Notes: a model not told the origin generated them from the sequence alone. A stretch of DNA of 64,000 bases from Thalassotalea sp. (GCA_022448425.1 JAKVCY010000099.1:1-64000), one strand, 5' to 3'. Shown: positions 47,201-58,267, counted from the stretch's first letter. Program-made: numbers and translations.

Positions 47201-47773
47201 TTGCCAGAAATAAAACACTATGCAAGCAGTCGTTTAGTTGCTGTGCAGCCAACAGGTAAAGAAAAGTCGGCAACTGTAGTTGGCCTTGTTATTAGCGTTC
47301 GAGTACTCACCAATAAGCGCGGAAAGCGTTGGGCATTGGTGACTTTGGATGATAAAAGCGCACGCATGGATATCCGCTTATTCCCAGATGATTACGAAAC
47401 CTTCCAAGATTTGCTGGAAAATGACGCAATTTTAGTGTGTAGTGGACAGGTCAGCTTTGATGATTATTCGGGTGGATATACAATGACGGCCCGAGATATA
47501 GTGACCATCGCGGATGCCAGAGAAAACCATGTGAAATCTCTAGACATAAACGTGGACACTGCGCACATTGGCGCGGACTTTATCAACAAATTTACGCAAG
47601 TATTGTCACCTTTTAAAGACGGTACTTGCCCAGTACGTGTCTTTTATAAGCGACCTGAAGCTGAGGCGATGCTCGAGCTAGGCGTTCAATGGCGGGTAAC
47701 ACCGGCAGATACACTATTACACGAACTAAAAGTTATGTTAGGCGAGGCAAACCTCGCGCTACAATTTAAATAA
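44252..47773 (+). CDS. dnaE: DNA polymerase III alpha subunit
   Basis: This roughly 1173-residue replicative polymerase subunit starts at the ATG at 44,252 ([10 protein letters not shown]), not the TTG two codons earlier. The PHP domain ([13 protein letters not shown]) is N-terminal. The catalytic palm with [15 protein letters not shown] lies near residue 405, and [12 protein letters not shown], the fingers, the beta-clamp region and an OB-fold (about 1000-1075) follow. No proofreading domain is fused; epsilon would be encoded elsewhere. The gene sits between rnhB and accA, the standard order. Confidence 0.96.
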   Translation: MSEPQVVAEPQFIHLRVHSDFSMCDGLSKVKPIIGKAADLGMPAIALTDQTNLCGLVKYYHACHGAGIKPIIGCDFWAQSDELEDEQFRLVVIASDNAGYKNLTELISKAYLRGHVKGRAILDRDWLIEHAEGLIILSGGREGDVGKALLKGNNELATQMIQFYRQYFPDRYYLELIRTGREDEENYLHLAIDTAAHFGLPVVATNEVVFLTPEDFEPHEIRVCIHDGFTLDDKRRPKRYSNQQYLRSETEMLALFSDIPEALANTVEIAKRCNVTVTLGEYVLPDFPTEGLPIEDYLVKVSEEGLQERLEFLFDKDAPDFEEKRKPYDERLKIELDVINTMGFPGYFLIVMEFIQWSKDNNIPVGPGRGSGAGSLVAYAQKITDLDPLEYDLLFERFLNPERVSMPDFDVDFCMDRRDEVIDHTAELYGRDAVSQIITFGTMAAKAVIRDVGRVLGHPYGFVDRISKLIPGDPGMTLTKAFDVEPKLPELYAQDTEVKDLIDMCRILEGTTRNAGKHAGGVVISPTTITDFAPLYCDEEGKNPVTQFDKNDVEDAGLVKFDFLGLRTLTILQWAIEMADEKLLKDGKEPIDIAAIPLDDKASFNVLLASQTTAVFQLESSGMKALIEKLKPDCFEDIIALVALFRPGPLDSGMVDNFIERKHGREEVSYPDATWQHESLIPVLEPTYGIILYQEQVMQIAQVLAGYSLGGADMLRRAMGKKKPEEMAKQRSTFEEGAINNGVDGELAMKIFDLVEKFAGYGFNKSHSAAYALVSYQTLWMKAHHPQPFMAAVMSADMDNTEKIVTLVDECNNMGLTLLPPDVNSGLYKFTVDENDEIVYGIGAVKGVGEGPIEAIIAAREEGGPFADLFDFCARVDIKKTNKRVLERLIKSGAMDGLGPRTENGGPHRAALFETLPEAIKAAEQHHKAQSLGQDDLFGLINEEPDDTRQSFKVVPEWPEPLWLEGEKETLGLYLTGHPINRYLPEIKHYASSRLVAVQPTGKEKSATVVGLVISVRVLTNKRGKRWALVTLDDKSARMDIRLFPDDYETFQDLLENDAILVCSGQVSFDDYSGGYTMTARDIVTIADARENHVKSLDINVDTAHIGADFINKFTQVLSPFKDGTCPVRVFYKRPEAEAMLELGVQWRVTPADTLLHELKVMLGEANLALQFK

Positions 47774-47824
47774 CAAGAATTAGCGTTATCGCTAGTTATC
47801 GACAGGTTAGGTAGACAAATAAGT

Positions 47825-48781
47825 ATGTCATTAAATTTTTTAGACTTTGAGCAACCGATTGCAGAGCTTGAAGCGAAAATCGAAGAGTTACAGTTAGTTA
47901 ATAACGGCCAAGAATTAAACTTAGATATTGAAGAGCAAATTACCCAGCTTCGCGATAAAAACGACGAGCTCACAAAGAAAATCTATGCCGATTTAGACCC
48001 TTGGCAAACAGCTCGTGTGGCGCGTCACCCTCAACGCCCTTACACCTTAGATTATCTTGATCGTATTTTTGACGAGTTTGACGAACTTGCTGGTGACCGT
48101 GCTTATGCCGACGACAAAGCAATTGTTGGTGGTACAGCTCGTTTAGATGGCAAACCTGTGATGGTTATTGGTCATCAAAAAGGCCGTTCAACATCTGAGA
48201 AAGTAAAGCGTAACTTCGGTATGCCGCGACCAGAGGGCTACCGTAAAGCATTGCGTTTAATGGAAATGGCTGAACGTTTTAAAATGCCGATCATTACTTT
48301 CATTGACACGCCAGGTGCATACCCTGGTGTTGGTGCAGAGGAACGGGGTCAAAGTGAAGCTATTGCACGTAACTTAAAAGTAATGTCACGCCTTACGGTT
48401 CCAATCGTTTGTACGGTAATTGGTGAAGGCGGTTCTGGTGGTGCATTAGCTATTGGTGTGGGTGACAAAGTTAATATGCTTCAATACTCTACATATTCTG
48501 TAATTTCACCAGAAGGCTGTGCTTCAATCCTTTGGAAAACTGCTGAAAAAGCATCAACTGCAGCAGAAGCGATGGGTATTACTGCTAACCGCATTAAAGA
48601 ACTAGAACTTATTGATAAAGTAATTGATGAGCCTCTAGGTGGTGCACATCGTGATATCGATGAAATGTCATCGTATTTAAAGCAAGCAATCAAAGCGGAT
48701 CTTGACGGCCTATCTGGCTTGTCACAAGAGGAACTGATTGAAAAACGCTATGAGCGATTAATGTCATTCGGTTACTGCTAA
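47825..48781 (+). CDS. accA: Acetyl-CoA carboxylase, carboxyltransferase subunit alpha
   Basis: This 318-residue AccA has the expected helical N-terminus ([17 protein letters not shown]) and crotonase-like carboxyltransferase fold with [21 protein letters not shown]-type and [19 protein letters not shown] segments. With AccD it transfers CO2 from carboxybiotin to acetyl-CoA, the first step of fatty-acid synthesis. A terminator follows directly. Confidence 0.96.
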   Translation: MSLNFLDFEQPIAELEAKIEELQLVNNGQELNLDIEEQITQLRDKNDELTKKIYADLDPWQTARVARHPQRPYTLDYLDRIFDEFDELAGDRAYADDKAIVGGTARLDGKPVMVIGHQKGRSTSEKVKRNFGMPRPEGYRKALRLMEMAERFKMPIITFIDTPGAYPGVGAEERGQSEAIARNLKVMSRLTVPIVCTVIGEGGSGGALAIGVGDKVNMLQYSTYSVISPEGCASILWKTAEKASTAAEAMGITANRIKELELIDKVIDEPLGGAHRDIDEMSSYLKQAIKADLDGLSGLSQEELIEKRYERLMSFGYC

Positions 48782-48798
48782 GGTAAACTATATAAACG

Positions 48799-48830
48799 AA
48801 AAAGAGCGGCTGAATGGCCGCTTTTTTAAT
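48799..48830 (+). terminator. Terminator after accA
   Basis: AGCGGC-TGAAT-G-GCCGCT, flanked by A- and T-runs (stem about 48,804-48,822), is a typical intrinsic terminator. It may close the long lpx-dnaE-accA transcription unit. Confidence 0.85.
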
Positions 48831-48858
48831 GAGAGATTTTAATTAACACTTAACATCT

Positions 48859-50232
48859 ATGAAACAAGCGATTAGCCAACTAACGACATTATGTCGGGAC
48901 TATCCCGAGCACCCGCTGGTCATAGCGTTTAGTGGCGGTGTAGACTCGCAGGTATTATTGCACTTGGTGTGTGAATGTCTTAATACTAGTCACCCTGCAT
49001 TGCTTGTTAATCGTGAAATCGTACTTTGCCATATTCACCATGGATTAAGTCCTGATGCTGATGAGTGGCTTTCCTTTGCCAAGCTGCAAAGTGAAGCAAA
49101 GGGGATTAGTTTTCGTGGCATCAAGGTATCACTCGACTTGTCTTCGGGAGAGAGCATTGAAGCATTAGCAAGAGATGCCCGTTATCAATCGCTTGCTAGT
49201 GTATTTCAAACGCCAGCAATAATTCTCACGGGCCACCACCTCAATGATCAAGCCGAAACATTATTACTAGCATTAAAACGCGGTGCTGGCGTAAAAGGCT
49301 TGTCTGGGATGGCTATCACTAGCTCGTTGGGTCAACACCTGCTCTGTCGGCCACTATTAAATGTTTCTCGTGCAGATATTGAAGCCTATGCCAATGAGCG
49401 CAAGCTAGAGTGGGTTACCGACAGTTCCAATGCGGATAGTAAGTTCGATAGGAACTTTATTCGTAATCAGGTGCTTCCCATCGTCACTGAAAGATGGCCT
49501 TCATTTGTTCAAACTACCGCACGTAGTGCAGCACTCTGCCGTGAAAACCAGCTGCTAGTTGATGAGTTAGCAGAACAAGATTTGAACAAAGTTGCATTAG
49601 ACTCAGGTGCACTTGACCTCATTGCGTTATCGGCGTTTAGCCAAGCGAGATTTAACAATGTAATTCGCTTTTCTCTCGCACAAAAAAACACTGAAATGCC
49701 TTCACAAGCTCAGTTGAAGGAGCTGCTTACTCAGTTAGGCAGCGAGGGTGATAAAGTTCCAGCCGTTAAACTAGGTGATGTTTGGGCGCGTCGATTTAAA
49801 CAAGAGCTATTTTTTACGCCTGACTATCAAGATATCAGTGATTTCAACGCAGATGTAATCTTTGATGATACTGGGCACTCGATTGTGCAGTTGCCTGATG
49901 GACTTGGGCAGCTAGTATTTACCCCGTTTTCTTCATCTTCAAATACTGATAAGTATGCAATTGTTTTCTCGGCACCTTTATCACCAGAAAATAAGCTCAA
50001 TATTAGGTTTACGCACCAAAATCCTAAGGTTTCTCCTGATTATCGCGATCGTTCTAGACCACTGAAAAAAGTGCTACAAGAGCTTAATATTCCCATTTGG
50101 GAGCGCACTCGCTTGCCATTTATCTATTGCGATGATGAGCTAGTGGCAGTACCAAGTAAATTTGTCTGTAAACCCTTCTTAGCAAGTGAACACTTACATA
50201 AGGTGCAAGTGCACTGGCGGTTAGCGGAATAA
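48859..50232 (+). CDS. tilS: tRNA(Ile)-lysidine synthetase
   Basis: This 457-residue enzyme modifies C34 of the CAU-anticodon tRNA-Ile to lysidine, so that it reads AUA. The ATP-pyrophosphatase P-loop SGGVDS is at residues 25-30, followed by CHIHHGLSPDADEW and HHLNDQAETLLLALKRGAG. The C-terminal domains end with the RDRSRPLKKVLQELNIP stretch typical of the gammaproteobacterial type. Confidence 0.95.
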   Translation: MKQAISQLTTLCRDYPEHPLVIAFSGGVDSQVLLHLVCECLNTSHPALLVNREIVLCHIHHGLSPDADEWLSFAKLQSEAKGISFRGIKVSLDLSSGESIEALARDARYQSLASVFQTPAIILTGHHLNDQAETLLLALKRGAGVKGLSGMAITSSLGQHLLCRPLLNVSRADIEAYANERKLEWVTDSSNADSKFDRNFIRNQVLPIVTERWPSFVQTTARSAALCRENQLLVDELAEQDLNKVALDSGALDLIALSAFSQARFNNVIRFSLAQKNTEMPSQAQLKELLTQLGSEGDKVPAVKLGDVWARRFKQELFFTPDYQDISDFNADVIFDDTGHSIVQLPDGLGQLVFTPFSSSSNTDKYAIVFSAPLSPENKLNIRFTHQNPKVSPDYRDRSRPLKKVLQELNIPIWERTRLPFIYCDDELVAVPSKFVCKPFLASEHLHKVQVHWRLAE

Positions 50233-50312
50233 TCGCGTTAGAATACGGCGAGTAATAAAACACCTATATCAATAATAACAATTATTAGTTCATTTAGATT
50301 CTTGGAGCATTC

Positions 50313-51506
50313 ATGAACCTTGTCCTTAAACTTATTGCCGGTATTGTCGCTGGTATGCTGATTGGTCTTTATGGCCCTGACGTCATCGTCCAATCGTTAT
50401 TTACAGTTCAAACCTTGATTGGTCAGCTGATTAAATTCACGATCCCACTGATTATTCTTTTCTACATTGCCAGTGGTATTGCTTCATTACCACAAGGCTC
50501 AGGCTCATTGTTAGGAAAAACCGTGGGTTTAGCTTATGGTTCAACCATTATTGCGGGCATGTTGGCGTTTCTTGTTGCTAGCAGTGTTTTGCCAAGCTTG
50601 GTTTCTGGTAATGCACTAGAGACGGTGCAAGAAGGTGAAAAACTTAAAGGCTTTATTGAACTAAGTATTCCACCAATGTTTGAAGTGATGACTGCATTAG
50701 CACTGGCGTTTATTTTAGGTATTGGCATTAGCGCGATTAACGCAACAAGCTTACGCAAAGGCGTTAACGAAGCACGTGACATAGTTGAAGTATTGTTGAG
50801 TAAAGTTATTATCCCTGCGCTACCGTTTTACATTGCAGGTGTATTCGCAGAGATGACAGTAGACGGTACTGTATTCTCGACACTGAAGACATTTGGTGTG
50901 GTATTGGTATTGGCAATTGTTATGCATTGGGTTTGGATAACAGTGCTTTACGTCGGCAGCGCTATTGCTATGGGGCGTTCACCTTTTGAGTTACTTAAAA
51001 ATATGCTGCCAGCATACTTCACTGCGTTAGGTACTATGTCGAGTGCCGCTACAATTCCTGTATCACTGCGCGCTAACAAGGCAAATAACGTACGTGATGG
51101 CATTGCAAACTTTACAGTGCCTCTATGTGCTTCTATTCACTTAAGTGGCTCAACGATTACGATTATTACCTGTGCAACCGCCGTTATGTTATTAACACCA
51201 GAGCTAACCGTTCCAGGTATCGGTGGCATGGTTGGTTTTATTTTTGTACTGGGTATTACAATGATTGCGGCACCGGGGGCGCCAGGTGGAGCAGTAATGT
51301 CAGCATTAGGTTTACTCGCTAGTATGTTAGGCTTCTCTGATGCGGCACTAGCGCTAATGATTGCGTTGTACTTAGCTCAAGATAGCTTTGGTACAGCGTG
51401 TAACGTAACAGGTGATGGTGCTATTGCACTTTGGGTTGATAAGTTTGCGGGTGAGCAAGGCCCAGAGTCTTCTGACGCTGCAGAAGCGAAAGAGCAAAAC
51501 GCTTAA
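50313..51506 (+). CDS. Dicarboxylate/amino acid:cation symporter (DAACS family)
   Basis: The 397-residue membrane protein has about eight hydrophobic segments with two re-entrant hairpins. The serine-rich hairpin TMSSAATIPVSLRANK and the second signature DSFGTACNVTGDGAIAL match Na+- or H+-coupled glutamate/dicarboxylate carriers (GltP/DctA superfamily, SDF). The precise substrate cannot be told. It is monocistronic, preceded by about 80 non-coding bases after tilS and followed by a terminator. Confidence 0.9.
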   Translation: MNLVLKLIAGIVAGMLIGLYGPDVIVQSLFTVQTLIGQLIKFTIPLIILFYIASGIASLPQGSGSLLGKTVGLAYGSTIIAGMLAFLVASSVLPSLVSGNALETVQEGEKLKGFIELSIPPMFEVMTALALAFILGIGISAINATSLRKGVNEARDIVEVLLSKVIIPALPFYIAGVFAEMTVDGTVFSTLKTFGVVLVLAIVMHWVWITVLYVGSAIAMGRSPFELLKNMLPAYFTALGTMSSAATIPVSLRANKANNVRDGIANFTVPLCASIHLSGSTITIITCATAVMLLTPELTVPGIGGMVGFIFVLGITMIAAPGAPGGAVMSALGLLASMLGFSDAALALMIALYLAQDSFGTACNVTGDGAIALWVDKFAGEQGPESSDAAEAKEQNA

Positions 51507-51537
51507 TTGACTGACCCAAGGGTAAAATAACAGAGAA

Positions 51538-51569
51538 TAAAAAATGCGGCTTTTGCCGCATTTTTTATT
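51538..51569. terminator. Terminator between the symporter and the receptor pseudogene
   Basis: AAAATGCGGC-TTTT-GCCGCATTTT (51,541-51,564), with T after and A before, acts on both strands between the converging genes. Confidence 0.85.
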
Positions 51570-51586
51570 CTTAACTAAATTTGGGT

Positions 51587-53224
51587 TTAGTCCAGTTTGA
51601 ATCGACCAACAACCTCATTCATTTGGTCACTGCTTGATTTAAGCTCAACACTTGTTTGCGATAAATCTTCTGTCATATTCAACGCTTCCCCTGTCATATC
51701 AGCAAGCTCTGCAATCCTAAGGTTCACTTCGTTAGCCGCTTGTGTTTGTTGCTCGGTAGCGCGTGCAATCTGCGAGTTCATATCCGAGATAACTAACATT
51801 AAGTCGTCAATTTGCGATAGTGAGTCGTTTGCTTCGGCTGAACTTTCAACGGTTTGTTTAGAAGTCTTCTGGCTATTATTTACAGCTTCTACTGCTTGTT
51901 GAGCACCGTTTTGCAACTTGGTTATCGTCTCTTGAATTTCGTCAGTACTTTGCCCTGTGCGGCTCGCTAGGGTTTTCACTTCGTCTGCAACGACTGTAAA
52001 GCCTCGACCTTGTTCGCCAGCGCGCGCGGCTTCAATAGCGGCATCTAAAGCCAGCAGGTTAGTTTGTTCGGCGATTCCTCGGATAACGTCAAGTACGGCA
52101 CTGATATTTTGCGATTCTATAGCCAGTTCATTAATTTTGTGACTTACTTCATCAATATCTGCAGAAAGGTGTTCAATCTCATCAATAGTACTCGACACCA
52201 TGGCTTTACCCGCTGAGGTATTTTTTTGTGCATCTATCGCTGCCTGCTCTGCAGCGTCTGCGTTAGGTCTAACCTCTTGAATGTTCGCTGTCATTTCTTC
52301 CATTGCAGCGGTAACTTGAGTGGTTTTATCGCTTTGCGTCTGGATAAACTCTTTATTGGCGATACTGGTATTGGCAACCATCTCTGCGTTTTGCAACTTT
52401 TGCTAAGCATTTTGAGCCACGTCTTTTAATGACATTCTCATTTTATCGGTGAAACTATTAAATGCTTTGCCTAGCCTAGCTATTGCGTCATTAACTTCGG
52501 TGGTAAGCGGCTGAGTTAAATCGCCATCACCTTCTGCAATATTCTGCATTGATAGATAGGCTTCTCTTGATGGTCTAATAATACTGCTGCCAATAAGATG
52601 AATAAGCATGACGACAGATGCCAAAATAATGATAGAAATACTAACAATGATATTTCTATGTACAGCAAACACATCTTCTACATTATCGATATATATGCCA
52701 GTCCCAATTATCCAACTCCATGGTGTAAACGACTCAACATACGAAGTCTTATCTACCGGTGCATTAGCACCGGGTTTCGGCCATTTATAGGGAACATAAC
52801 CTTTACCTTTAGATGTCGCTACGTTGACCATTTCAATGAATAGGGCAACACCATCAGGGTCTCTCAAATCGGCCACAGATGTACCATTAAGGTCGGGCTT
52901 GAACGCGTGCATGATCATGTTTGGCTTATTGTCATTAATCCAAACATAGTTGTTACCGTCATATCTAAAGTTATTGAGTATCGATATAACAGTGTCTTTC
53001 GCTTCTTGCTCTGTCATTTCGCCAGCGACCGACAAACCGTGGTAGTACTTAGTAATACTAATTACCCCTTGCACCATTTTTTCCACTTTTTCTTTTTGCT
53101 GATCGTAAAGTGCTTCGCGCTCGTAGTGTAAAGATAATACCGCGAGCGTGACTAAGCCGATGAACACGATGCAAATGATGAAGAGCATGCGCGTTTTTAC
53201 ACGGAGTTGACGTAGGTTTAGCAC
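51587..53224 (-). pseudogene. Methyl-accepting chemotaxis protein interrupted by one in-frame TAG
   Basis: The gene starts at GTG (53,224) with AGGAG seven bases upstream, not at the 17-codon earlier in-frame start. The first part has a membrane helix (about 12-33), a single Cache sensor domain (about 35-175, FRYDGNNYVWINDNKPNMIM), a second helix and a HAMP domain. It then reaches SLKDVAQNA and TAG (52,403-52,405). Translation resumes in the same frame with QKLQNAEMVANTS and the complete signalling domain, including the hairpin tip LLALDAAIEAARAGEQGRG. Without the stop it would be about 545 residues. No other lesion is seen, so it is either a recent pseudogene, a polymorphism, a read-through case or a sequencing error. 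Confidence 0.8.
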
Positions 53225-53555
53225 GACTTCTCCTGTGAATGTGTCATAACTGGTGACCGGAAGGTTTCCGGTCAAAAGCGACGTGACATAAATTCAAGTA
53301 TAGTTAGTATTTATTTTGTTTCATGGGTATATGCTAAAAATTTGTTTTGACACAAGTTTCTTTCCGTGTTTGCGTGATTCGTACTTTTATGAATTGATAA
53401 ACTCTCTAGAATGTATAACGTAGGAAAAGTTTGTCAGTGGCACATCGTCGCTGTAAATGAGAATCGATAGATCGTAAAACACAGCAGGTAGTTAATTTCC
53501 TGAGTTAACTTTAGGTCTGATAGTTAGCCAGCTATCAACTTAGTAATAAGGCTGA

Positions 53556-54110
53556 ATGATGATGACGGCAGAATCTCTTGTCTTTGAGCATGTCAAAGAA
53601 GATAAAAATCTCTACATTACCCCACAAATCCCGGCACTGACAATATACGATGACAACTGGTTTGTGCGTAACGATTACGACGTATTATCAGTGGGGCAGC
53701 GAAACTATGTGATTAACTATTTAACGGGTAAAGGTTTTAAACAAAAGTCCGGGCGCTCTCTAGTCAATGGTGATATCACGGTTCATTTCCCACGCCCGCA
53801 ATCTAATCTCGCAATATCTGCCTTTCAGCCTGAATTTATCACGCCTAATAGCAAAGACTACTACTGTTTAACACCTACACAATTTGCCGAGGCGCTTTGC
53901 TATCGCAGTGTTAACTTAGGCTTGTGTGAACAAGATCTCGCTAGCCAGCTTAAGCAGTTAATTGACAAATGTCCTTATAACATTGAATGGCTGCGCGACA
54001 TTAGCTATCGCACGATTATTGAAAGCATAACGGCAAAACAGTTTAGTGAGCTGATGGCTTATCAAGCAGAAGTCGTTAAAACTAAATTTAAAATGAAGAA
54101 AGCACTGTAG
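53556..54110 (+). CDS. Hypothetical protein
   Basis: This 184-residue soluble protein has no signal peptide, membrane segment or recognised motif. It is rich in Tyr and Asn, has SVNLGLCEQDLASQLKQLIDKCPYNIEWLRD in its second half (two Cys flanking a helix), and ends with a basic helix. The open frame, normal codon use and isolation between two broken genes suggest a real gene. I see no function. Two adjacent starts (MMTAE) differ by one codon. Confidence 0.65.
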   Translation: MMMTAESLVFEHVKEDKNLYITPQIPALTIYDDNWFVRNDYDVLSVGQRNYVINYLTGKGFKQKSGRSLVNGDITVHFPRPQSNLAISAFQPEFITPNSKDYYCLTPTQFAEALCYRSVNLGLCEQDLASQLKQLIDKCPYNIEWLRDISYRTIIESITAKQFSELMAYQAEVVKTKFKMKKAL

Positions 54111-54118
54111 ATTAGGGC

Positions 54119-55148
54119 TTAATCTTTTATTTCGACAATTGCTTCTTTCGTTACCTTATTTAGTGTGATGGGTAATAAAGTTGAATGATTTTCCGCACTA
54201 TATCGTAGAGCTAAACCGCCCAAATCAAATAGATGACTTTCTGTGGATATTATGAAGCTCTCATGAGTAATTGGCTTTTTACTCTTTTTAATCATCTCGG
54301 CAATTAACTTGGCATTTAAATAGCCTTCTAAAGATTCATGGCTAAGTTCGTGGCCAGCCATGTCTTCACGGTACTCTTGTATCACCAGAAGGTCAGAGGC
54401 TTTTGGGTTCGGAAAAACCGTTGAGATGTATATCTTATCGAAGTTTTCAAGATGCGCGCGCAGTGCTTCAGCGCCACTAAAAGATAACGTCGGGCTTTTG
54501 TGTCTTCATTTGCTCAATGGCGTGAGCAATATCCTCTGAATTTCGTCGATATCGTACTTGGAATGTATTTGTTATCCACTTTCGGTTCAGTGCCTTGACA
54601 TAGCCTCTGCTTGCTTCGATACCGAAAGCGTCTGACTGAATAAAAAGCCCTGCCTTTTTAATTCGGTGTTTCTTAACGAAGTAATTAACCAAGGTTTCGG
54701 CTTCTTGGTAGTAGCTGCCACGAAAGTTATATACTTGGTCAACTACAGGCCAACGCAGAAATTCTGCTCCGGTGTATGGGAACAAGTAAGGAATGTTGTA
54801 ACGTTTTACAAGTGGTAATATAGCCTTTGATGTTGGTGTGCCGACGTAATTAAACAAGGCAAATACCTTGTTTTCTTGTATGAGCTTTAATGTGTTTTTG
54901 TAGGTATTGTGAGGTTCGTAGCCATCATCATAGGTAATGAGTTCTATCGGAGTCTGTTTACCTTCTGGTGTTGCGTTGTACTTATTAAAGTAAGCTTGAG
55001 CGCCTTCGCGAGTTGCTTGGCCCAAGTGTTTTGTCGGCCCAGAGAAAGGTGCAGACATGCCAAGCTTTACAGCATCACCAGCCAAAGTGTTTGAAGCAAC
55101 TAGCCCAAAAAACACAAATACAACGAGGTAAGAAAATACAGCCTTCAC
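54119..55148 (-). pseudogene. Periplasmic binding protein (branched-chain amino-acid type) with a one-base frameshift
   Basis: A signal peptide (FSYLVVFVFFGLVASNTLA) is followed by VKLGMSAPFSGPTKHLG and a family 6 binding fold up to MKTQKPDVIF, then TAG. Reading one base over at the run of T (54,479-54,482 on the plus strand, ATCTTTTAG on the coding strand), the sequence continues SGAEALRAHLENFDKIYIST through to AIVEIKD. Removing one T restores a single frame of about 343 residues. It is most simply a recent frameshift pseudogene; read error and slippage at the T-run are alternatives. No permease or ATPase is adjacent. Confidence 0.8.
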
Positions 55149-55412
55149 TCAGCAACCCTACTTTAGTGGCGCCATTACTAGCAATTCTCAGTTCAGATTC
55201 AATTGCATTGGCGTTAAGTCAAGGGATGCTCACAGTCGAAAGGTAAAAGCCATCGCACCCTAGATATTGCGCTAAATAGAGAAAAATAGACAGAAGAATA
55301 GACGGATGAATTGTAAGGTCATTTGGCGGTCATAATTGCAGAATTAAACGAATACTTTCTAAAACACCTTATTTAGGTAAAATGGCTGACAAATTTTTGG
55401 TAGGTGAATTCA

Positions 55413-56753
55413 ATGAAAAGTGTAGAAGTCAATTTTGACGGCTTAGTGGGGCCAACTCACAATTATGCGGGCTTATCTGAGGGTAATGTAGCATCGTTAT
55501 CAAATGCTAATGACACTTCTAGCCCTAAGCAAGCGGCTAAACAAGGTTTAGCTAAAATGAAAGCTCTGCACGATATGGGGGTGACCCAAGGTGTATTTGC
55601 TCCACAAGAGCGTCCTGACATGTACGCGCTTCGTCGTTTGGGCTTTACTGGCAACGATGCACAAGTACTTGAAGCAGCGTACAAACAAGCGCCAGCGCTA
55701 CTGTCTGCATGTTGTTCAGCATCAAGTATGTGGACAGCAAATGCCGCAACAGTATCACCTTCGGCAGATACCAGTGATGGCAAAGTGCATTTCACGCCAG
55801 CTAACCTTACAAATAAGTTTCACCGCTCGCTAGAGCCTGAAACGACTGGTAATATATTAAAAGCAACATTTGCTAACGAACAGCACTTTGCGCACCATCA
55901 GCATTTACCTGATAACGATCACTTTGGTGACGAAGGTGCTGCAAACCACACGCGTTTGTGCACAGATTACGAGTCACAAGGTATCGAAATTTTCACCTTT
56001 GGTCGTTATGCTTTTAATCGCAACATGCCAATGCCAGCAAAATTCCCTGCACGCCAAACGCTAGAGGCGAGCAAGGCCGTTGCTCGTTTGCACGGCCTAA
56101 ACGACGAATCGACGGTATATGTTCAGCAAAATCCAGACGTGATTGACCAAGGTGTGTTCCACAATGATGTTATTGCTGTAGGTAATCAAAACGTATTGTT
56201 CTATCACCAGCAGGCATTCTTAGAAACGGATGAGTTCCTAGCAGAGCTGCGTGCTAAGTTTGGTGACACAGAATTACATTGTATCGAAGTTAAAAACGAG
56301 CAAGTGTCGGTGGAAGATTGTGTAAATACTTACCTGTTTAACACTCAGGTTATCACATTGCCTTCAGGCGAGATGGCGATAATCGCGCCAATGCACTGTT
56401 ACGAGAATAGCCGAGTAAAAGCTTATTTAGACGAACTTGTTACGTTAAACACGCCGATTAAAGAAGTGAAGTACTACGATGTAAACGAGAGTATGAAAAA
56501 CGGTGGAGGCCCAGCTTGCTTGCGTTTGCGTGTGGCATTAAATCAGCAAGAGCTTGCGGCAGTTAACCCTGAGTGTATCTTATCTGATGATAAGTTTACG
56601 CAGCTAAATGCGTGGGTAGACAAGCACTATCGTGAAACATTAACACTGAATGACTTGCGCGATCCTGCGTTAGTCACTGAGTCGAGAACTGCGTTAGATG
56701 AATTAACGCAAATTCTAAACCTTGGCAGCGTTTACCGTTTCCAACAAGGATAA
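55413..56753 (+). CDS. astB: N-succinylarginine dihydrolase
   Basis: The roughly 446-residue enzyme hydrolyses succinylarginine to succinylornithine, CO2 and ammonia in the AST arginine-catabolism pathway. It starts at the ATG at 55,413 ([20 protein letters not shown] follows), with AGGTGA upstream; the GTG three codons earlier overlaps that site. The catalytic Cys is C369 in [10 protein letters not shown], and [11 protein letters not shown] is conserved. The other ast genes are not nearby, so it is an isolated member of the pathway here. Confidence 0.95.
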   Translation: MKSVEVNFDGLVGPTHNYAGLSEGNVASLSNANDTSSPKQAAKQGLAKMKALHDMGVTQGVFAPQERPDMYALRRLGFTGNDAQVLEAAYKQAPALLSACCSASSMWTANAATVSPSADTSDGKVHFTPANLTNKFHRSLEPETTGNILKATFANEQHFAHHQHLPDNDHFGDEGAANHTRLCTDYESQGIEIFTFGRYAFNRNMPMPAKFPARQTLEASKAVARLHGLNDESTVYVQQNPDVIDQGVFHNDVIAVGNQNVLFYHQQAFLETDEFLAELRAKFGDTELHCIEVKNEQVSVEDCVNTYLFNTQVITLPSGEMAIIAPMHCYENSRVKAYLDELVTLNTPIKEVKYYDVNESMKNGGGPACLRLRVALNQQELAAVNPECILSDDKFTQLNAWVDKHYRETLTLNDLRDPALVTESRTALDELTQILNLGSVYRFQQG

Positions 56754-56813
56754 CTACGTCAAGATTGAATCTGACAGGGTTTGCAGGTAAACCTTCAAAC
56801 TCATCATAGAAAC

Positions 56814-56845
56814 AAAAAGAGTGTCCTAGGACACTCTTTTTTACT
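56814..56845. terminator. Terminator after astB
   Basis: AAAAGAGTGTCC-TAGGACACTCTTTT is an almost gapless palindromic stem (about 56,816-56,841), usable on both strands between astB and the convergent small gene. Confidence 0.85.
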
Positions 56846-56859
56846 TACCAGCTAAATCG

Positions 56860-57099
56860 CTAGTCTTCATTAGCGCCGTCTATCGTTTTATCACTATTTG
56901 CACTGTCATCTTGTTCAACCTGTTCAACAACTGTAGTTACCTGTTGAACCAGTTTAATGCGACCTTCTTTAAGCAGCGCTTGCCTTAACAGATACTCTAT
57001 TTGAGCGTTAACACTGCGTAATTCGTCATCTGCCCAGCGTTGCGTAGCGGCAAGCACTTCTGGGTTAATACGCAGTGGAAAGCTCTTTTTTGCTGCCAT
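56860..57099 (-). CDS. Arc-like ribbon-helix-helix protein
   Basis: The 79-residue protein has the Arc/MetJ-type fold in its first 50 residues: a basic strand ([20 protein letters not shown]) followed by two helices ([23 protein letters not shown]), then an acidic tail. It should bind DNA as a dimer or, like related small proteins, act as a partner of its neighbour. It lies 66 bases downstream of the SPFH gene on the same strand, an arrangement also seen in other Alteromonadales from memory. Confidence 0.8.
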   Translation of the reverse strand: MAAKKSFPLRINPEVLAATQRWADDELRSVNAQIEYLLRQALLKEGRIKLVQQVTTVVEQVEQDDSANSDKTIDGANED

Positions 57100-57165
57100 A
57101 ATTTTGCCTTAGTTTGTCACCTTAATTAACGTTGTGTTATCGAATCGAAATTACGTAATCCAAGA

Positions 57166-58014
57166 CTAATAAAGGCTACCAGCATTAATTACTGGTTGAG
57201 TACTGTGATCGCCACATAACACCACAAGTAAATTACTGACCATGGCTGCTTTACGCTCTTCATCTAGCTCAACAATCTCTTTCTCAGATAAACGAGAAAG
57301 GGCAGTTTCAACCATACCTACAGCACCTTCAACAATTTTTCCACGTGCCGCAATGATTGCCGATGCTTGCTGGCGCTGTAGCATTGCACTAGCAATTTCA
57401 GGTGCATAAGCTAAGTGACTAATTCGTGCTTCTAACACATGAACCCCAGCTTTATCTAGACGTTGCTGAATCTCTTTTTCTAATGACTCAGAAACTTCCT
57501 TCGGGTGACTTCGCAACGCAACTTCATCGCCTTCATGCAAATCATAAGGGTAGGTAGTTGCCATGTTTCGCAGCGCCGCTTCACTTTGAATGCTTACATA
57601 GCTTTCATAATCATCCACTTGGAACATTGCTTCTGCTGTGTCATCAACTGCCCATACAACAACTGCTGCAATTTCAATTGGGTTACCGTGGTTATCATTA
57701 ACCTTTAGTTGACCACTTTCGAAGTTACGAATACGCAACGAAATGTTCTTACGAATGAAAAATGGAATAGTCCATTGTAGGCCGTTTGCCTTCACAGTGC
57801 CGACATAAGAGCCGAAGAACGTCATTACCATGGCTTGGTTTGGTTGAATAATAAAAAAACCTCCCCAACATGCAGCCACTACTATTGTGAATATCAGTGG
57901 CAAAATAGGTGCGCCATTGTTGTCTAACAATCCATAAACAGACACCAGTTGTAATACTAATAAAACAACAAAAGCGATGTAGCCGTTAATTGAAATACCT
58001 TTTTTCTCTTTCAT
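57166..58014 (-). CDS. SPFH (band 7 / stomatin-like) membrane protein
   Basis: The protein of about 282 residues has two N-terminal hydrophobic segments (about 8-25 and 31-50) and then an SPFH domain ([21 protein letters not shown] to about residue 210). A conserved region of [26 protein letters not shown] and a helical tail follow. It probably forms membrane microdomain scaffolds or oligomeric rings and affects nearby membrane proteins. The ATG at 58,014 (MKEKKGIS) is preferred to the one two codons earlier. The Arc-like gene follows downstream. Confidence 0.88.
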   Translation of the reverse strand: MKEKKGISINGYIAFVVLLVLQLVSVYGLLDNNGAPILPLIFTIVVAACWGGFFIIQPNQAMVMTFFGSYVGTVKANGLQWTIPFFIRKNISLRIRNFESGQLKVNDNHGNPIEIAAVVVWAVDDTAEAMFQVDDYESYVSIQSEAALRNMATTYPYDLHEGDEVALRSHPKEVSESLEKEIQQRLDKAGVHVLEARISHLAYAPEIASAMLQRQQASAIIAARGKIVEGAVGMVETALSRLSEKEIVELDEERKAAMVSNLLVVLCGDHSTQPVINAGSLY

Positions 58015-58267
58015 AGTCATCTCTATGTGATGTCAATTTGATATCACTATGGGCTATCTTTGCGTTTTTGTAAAGTTTTAGAATTGATCTTTTTTGATCA
58101 TTTCAATGGATTATGGAGATGTTTTAACAGCAAAGAGCGTATTGAAATATCGCTGAATAGCACGTCTTTTAAGGAGGTTAACGTGTAAAGTGGGTATGAG
58201 TTTGCAGAGACTTAGAAAGAGTTGCTTTAGCGGCTGCTAACTCGAGCGGCCTTTGTTAATGGCATTT

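Noticed and set aside
52403-53275. Stop codon at 52,403 as evidence of genome-wide amber recoding
   Set aside because: TAG is also used as an ordinary terminator here (for example dxr), and other broken genes carry TAA or frameshifts. Simple gene decay explains the set better.
55260-55412. ArgR operator upstream of astB
   Set aside because: Short AATT-rich pieces resemble half of an ARG box, but no two spaced 18-bp boxes close to the consensus are visible.
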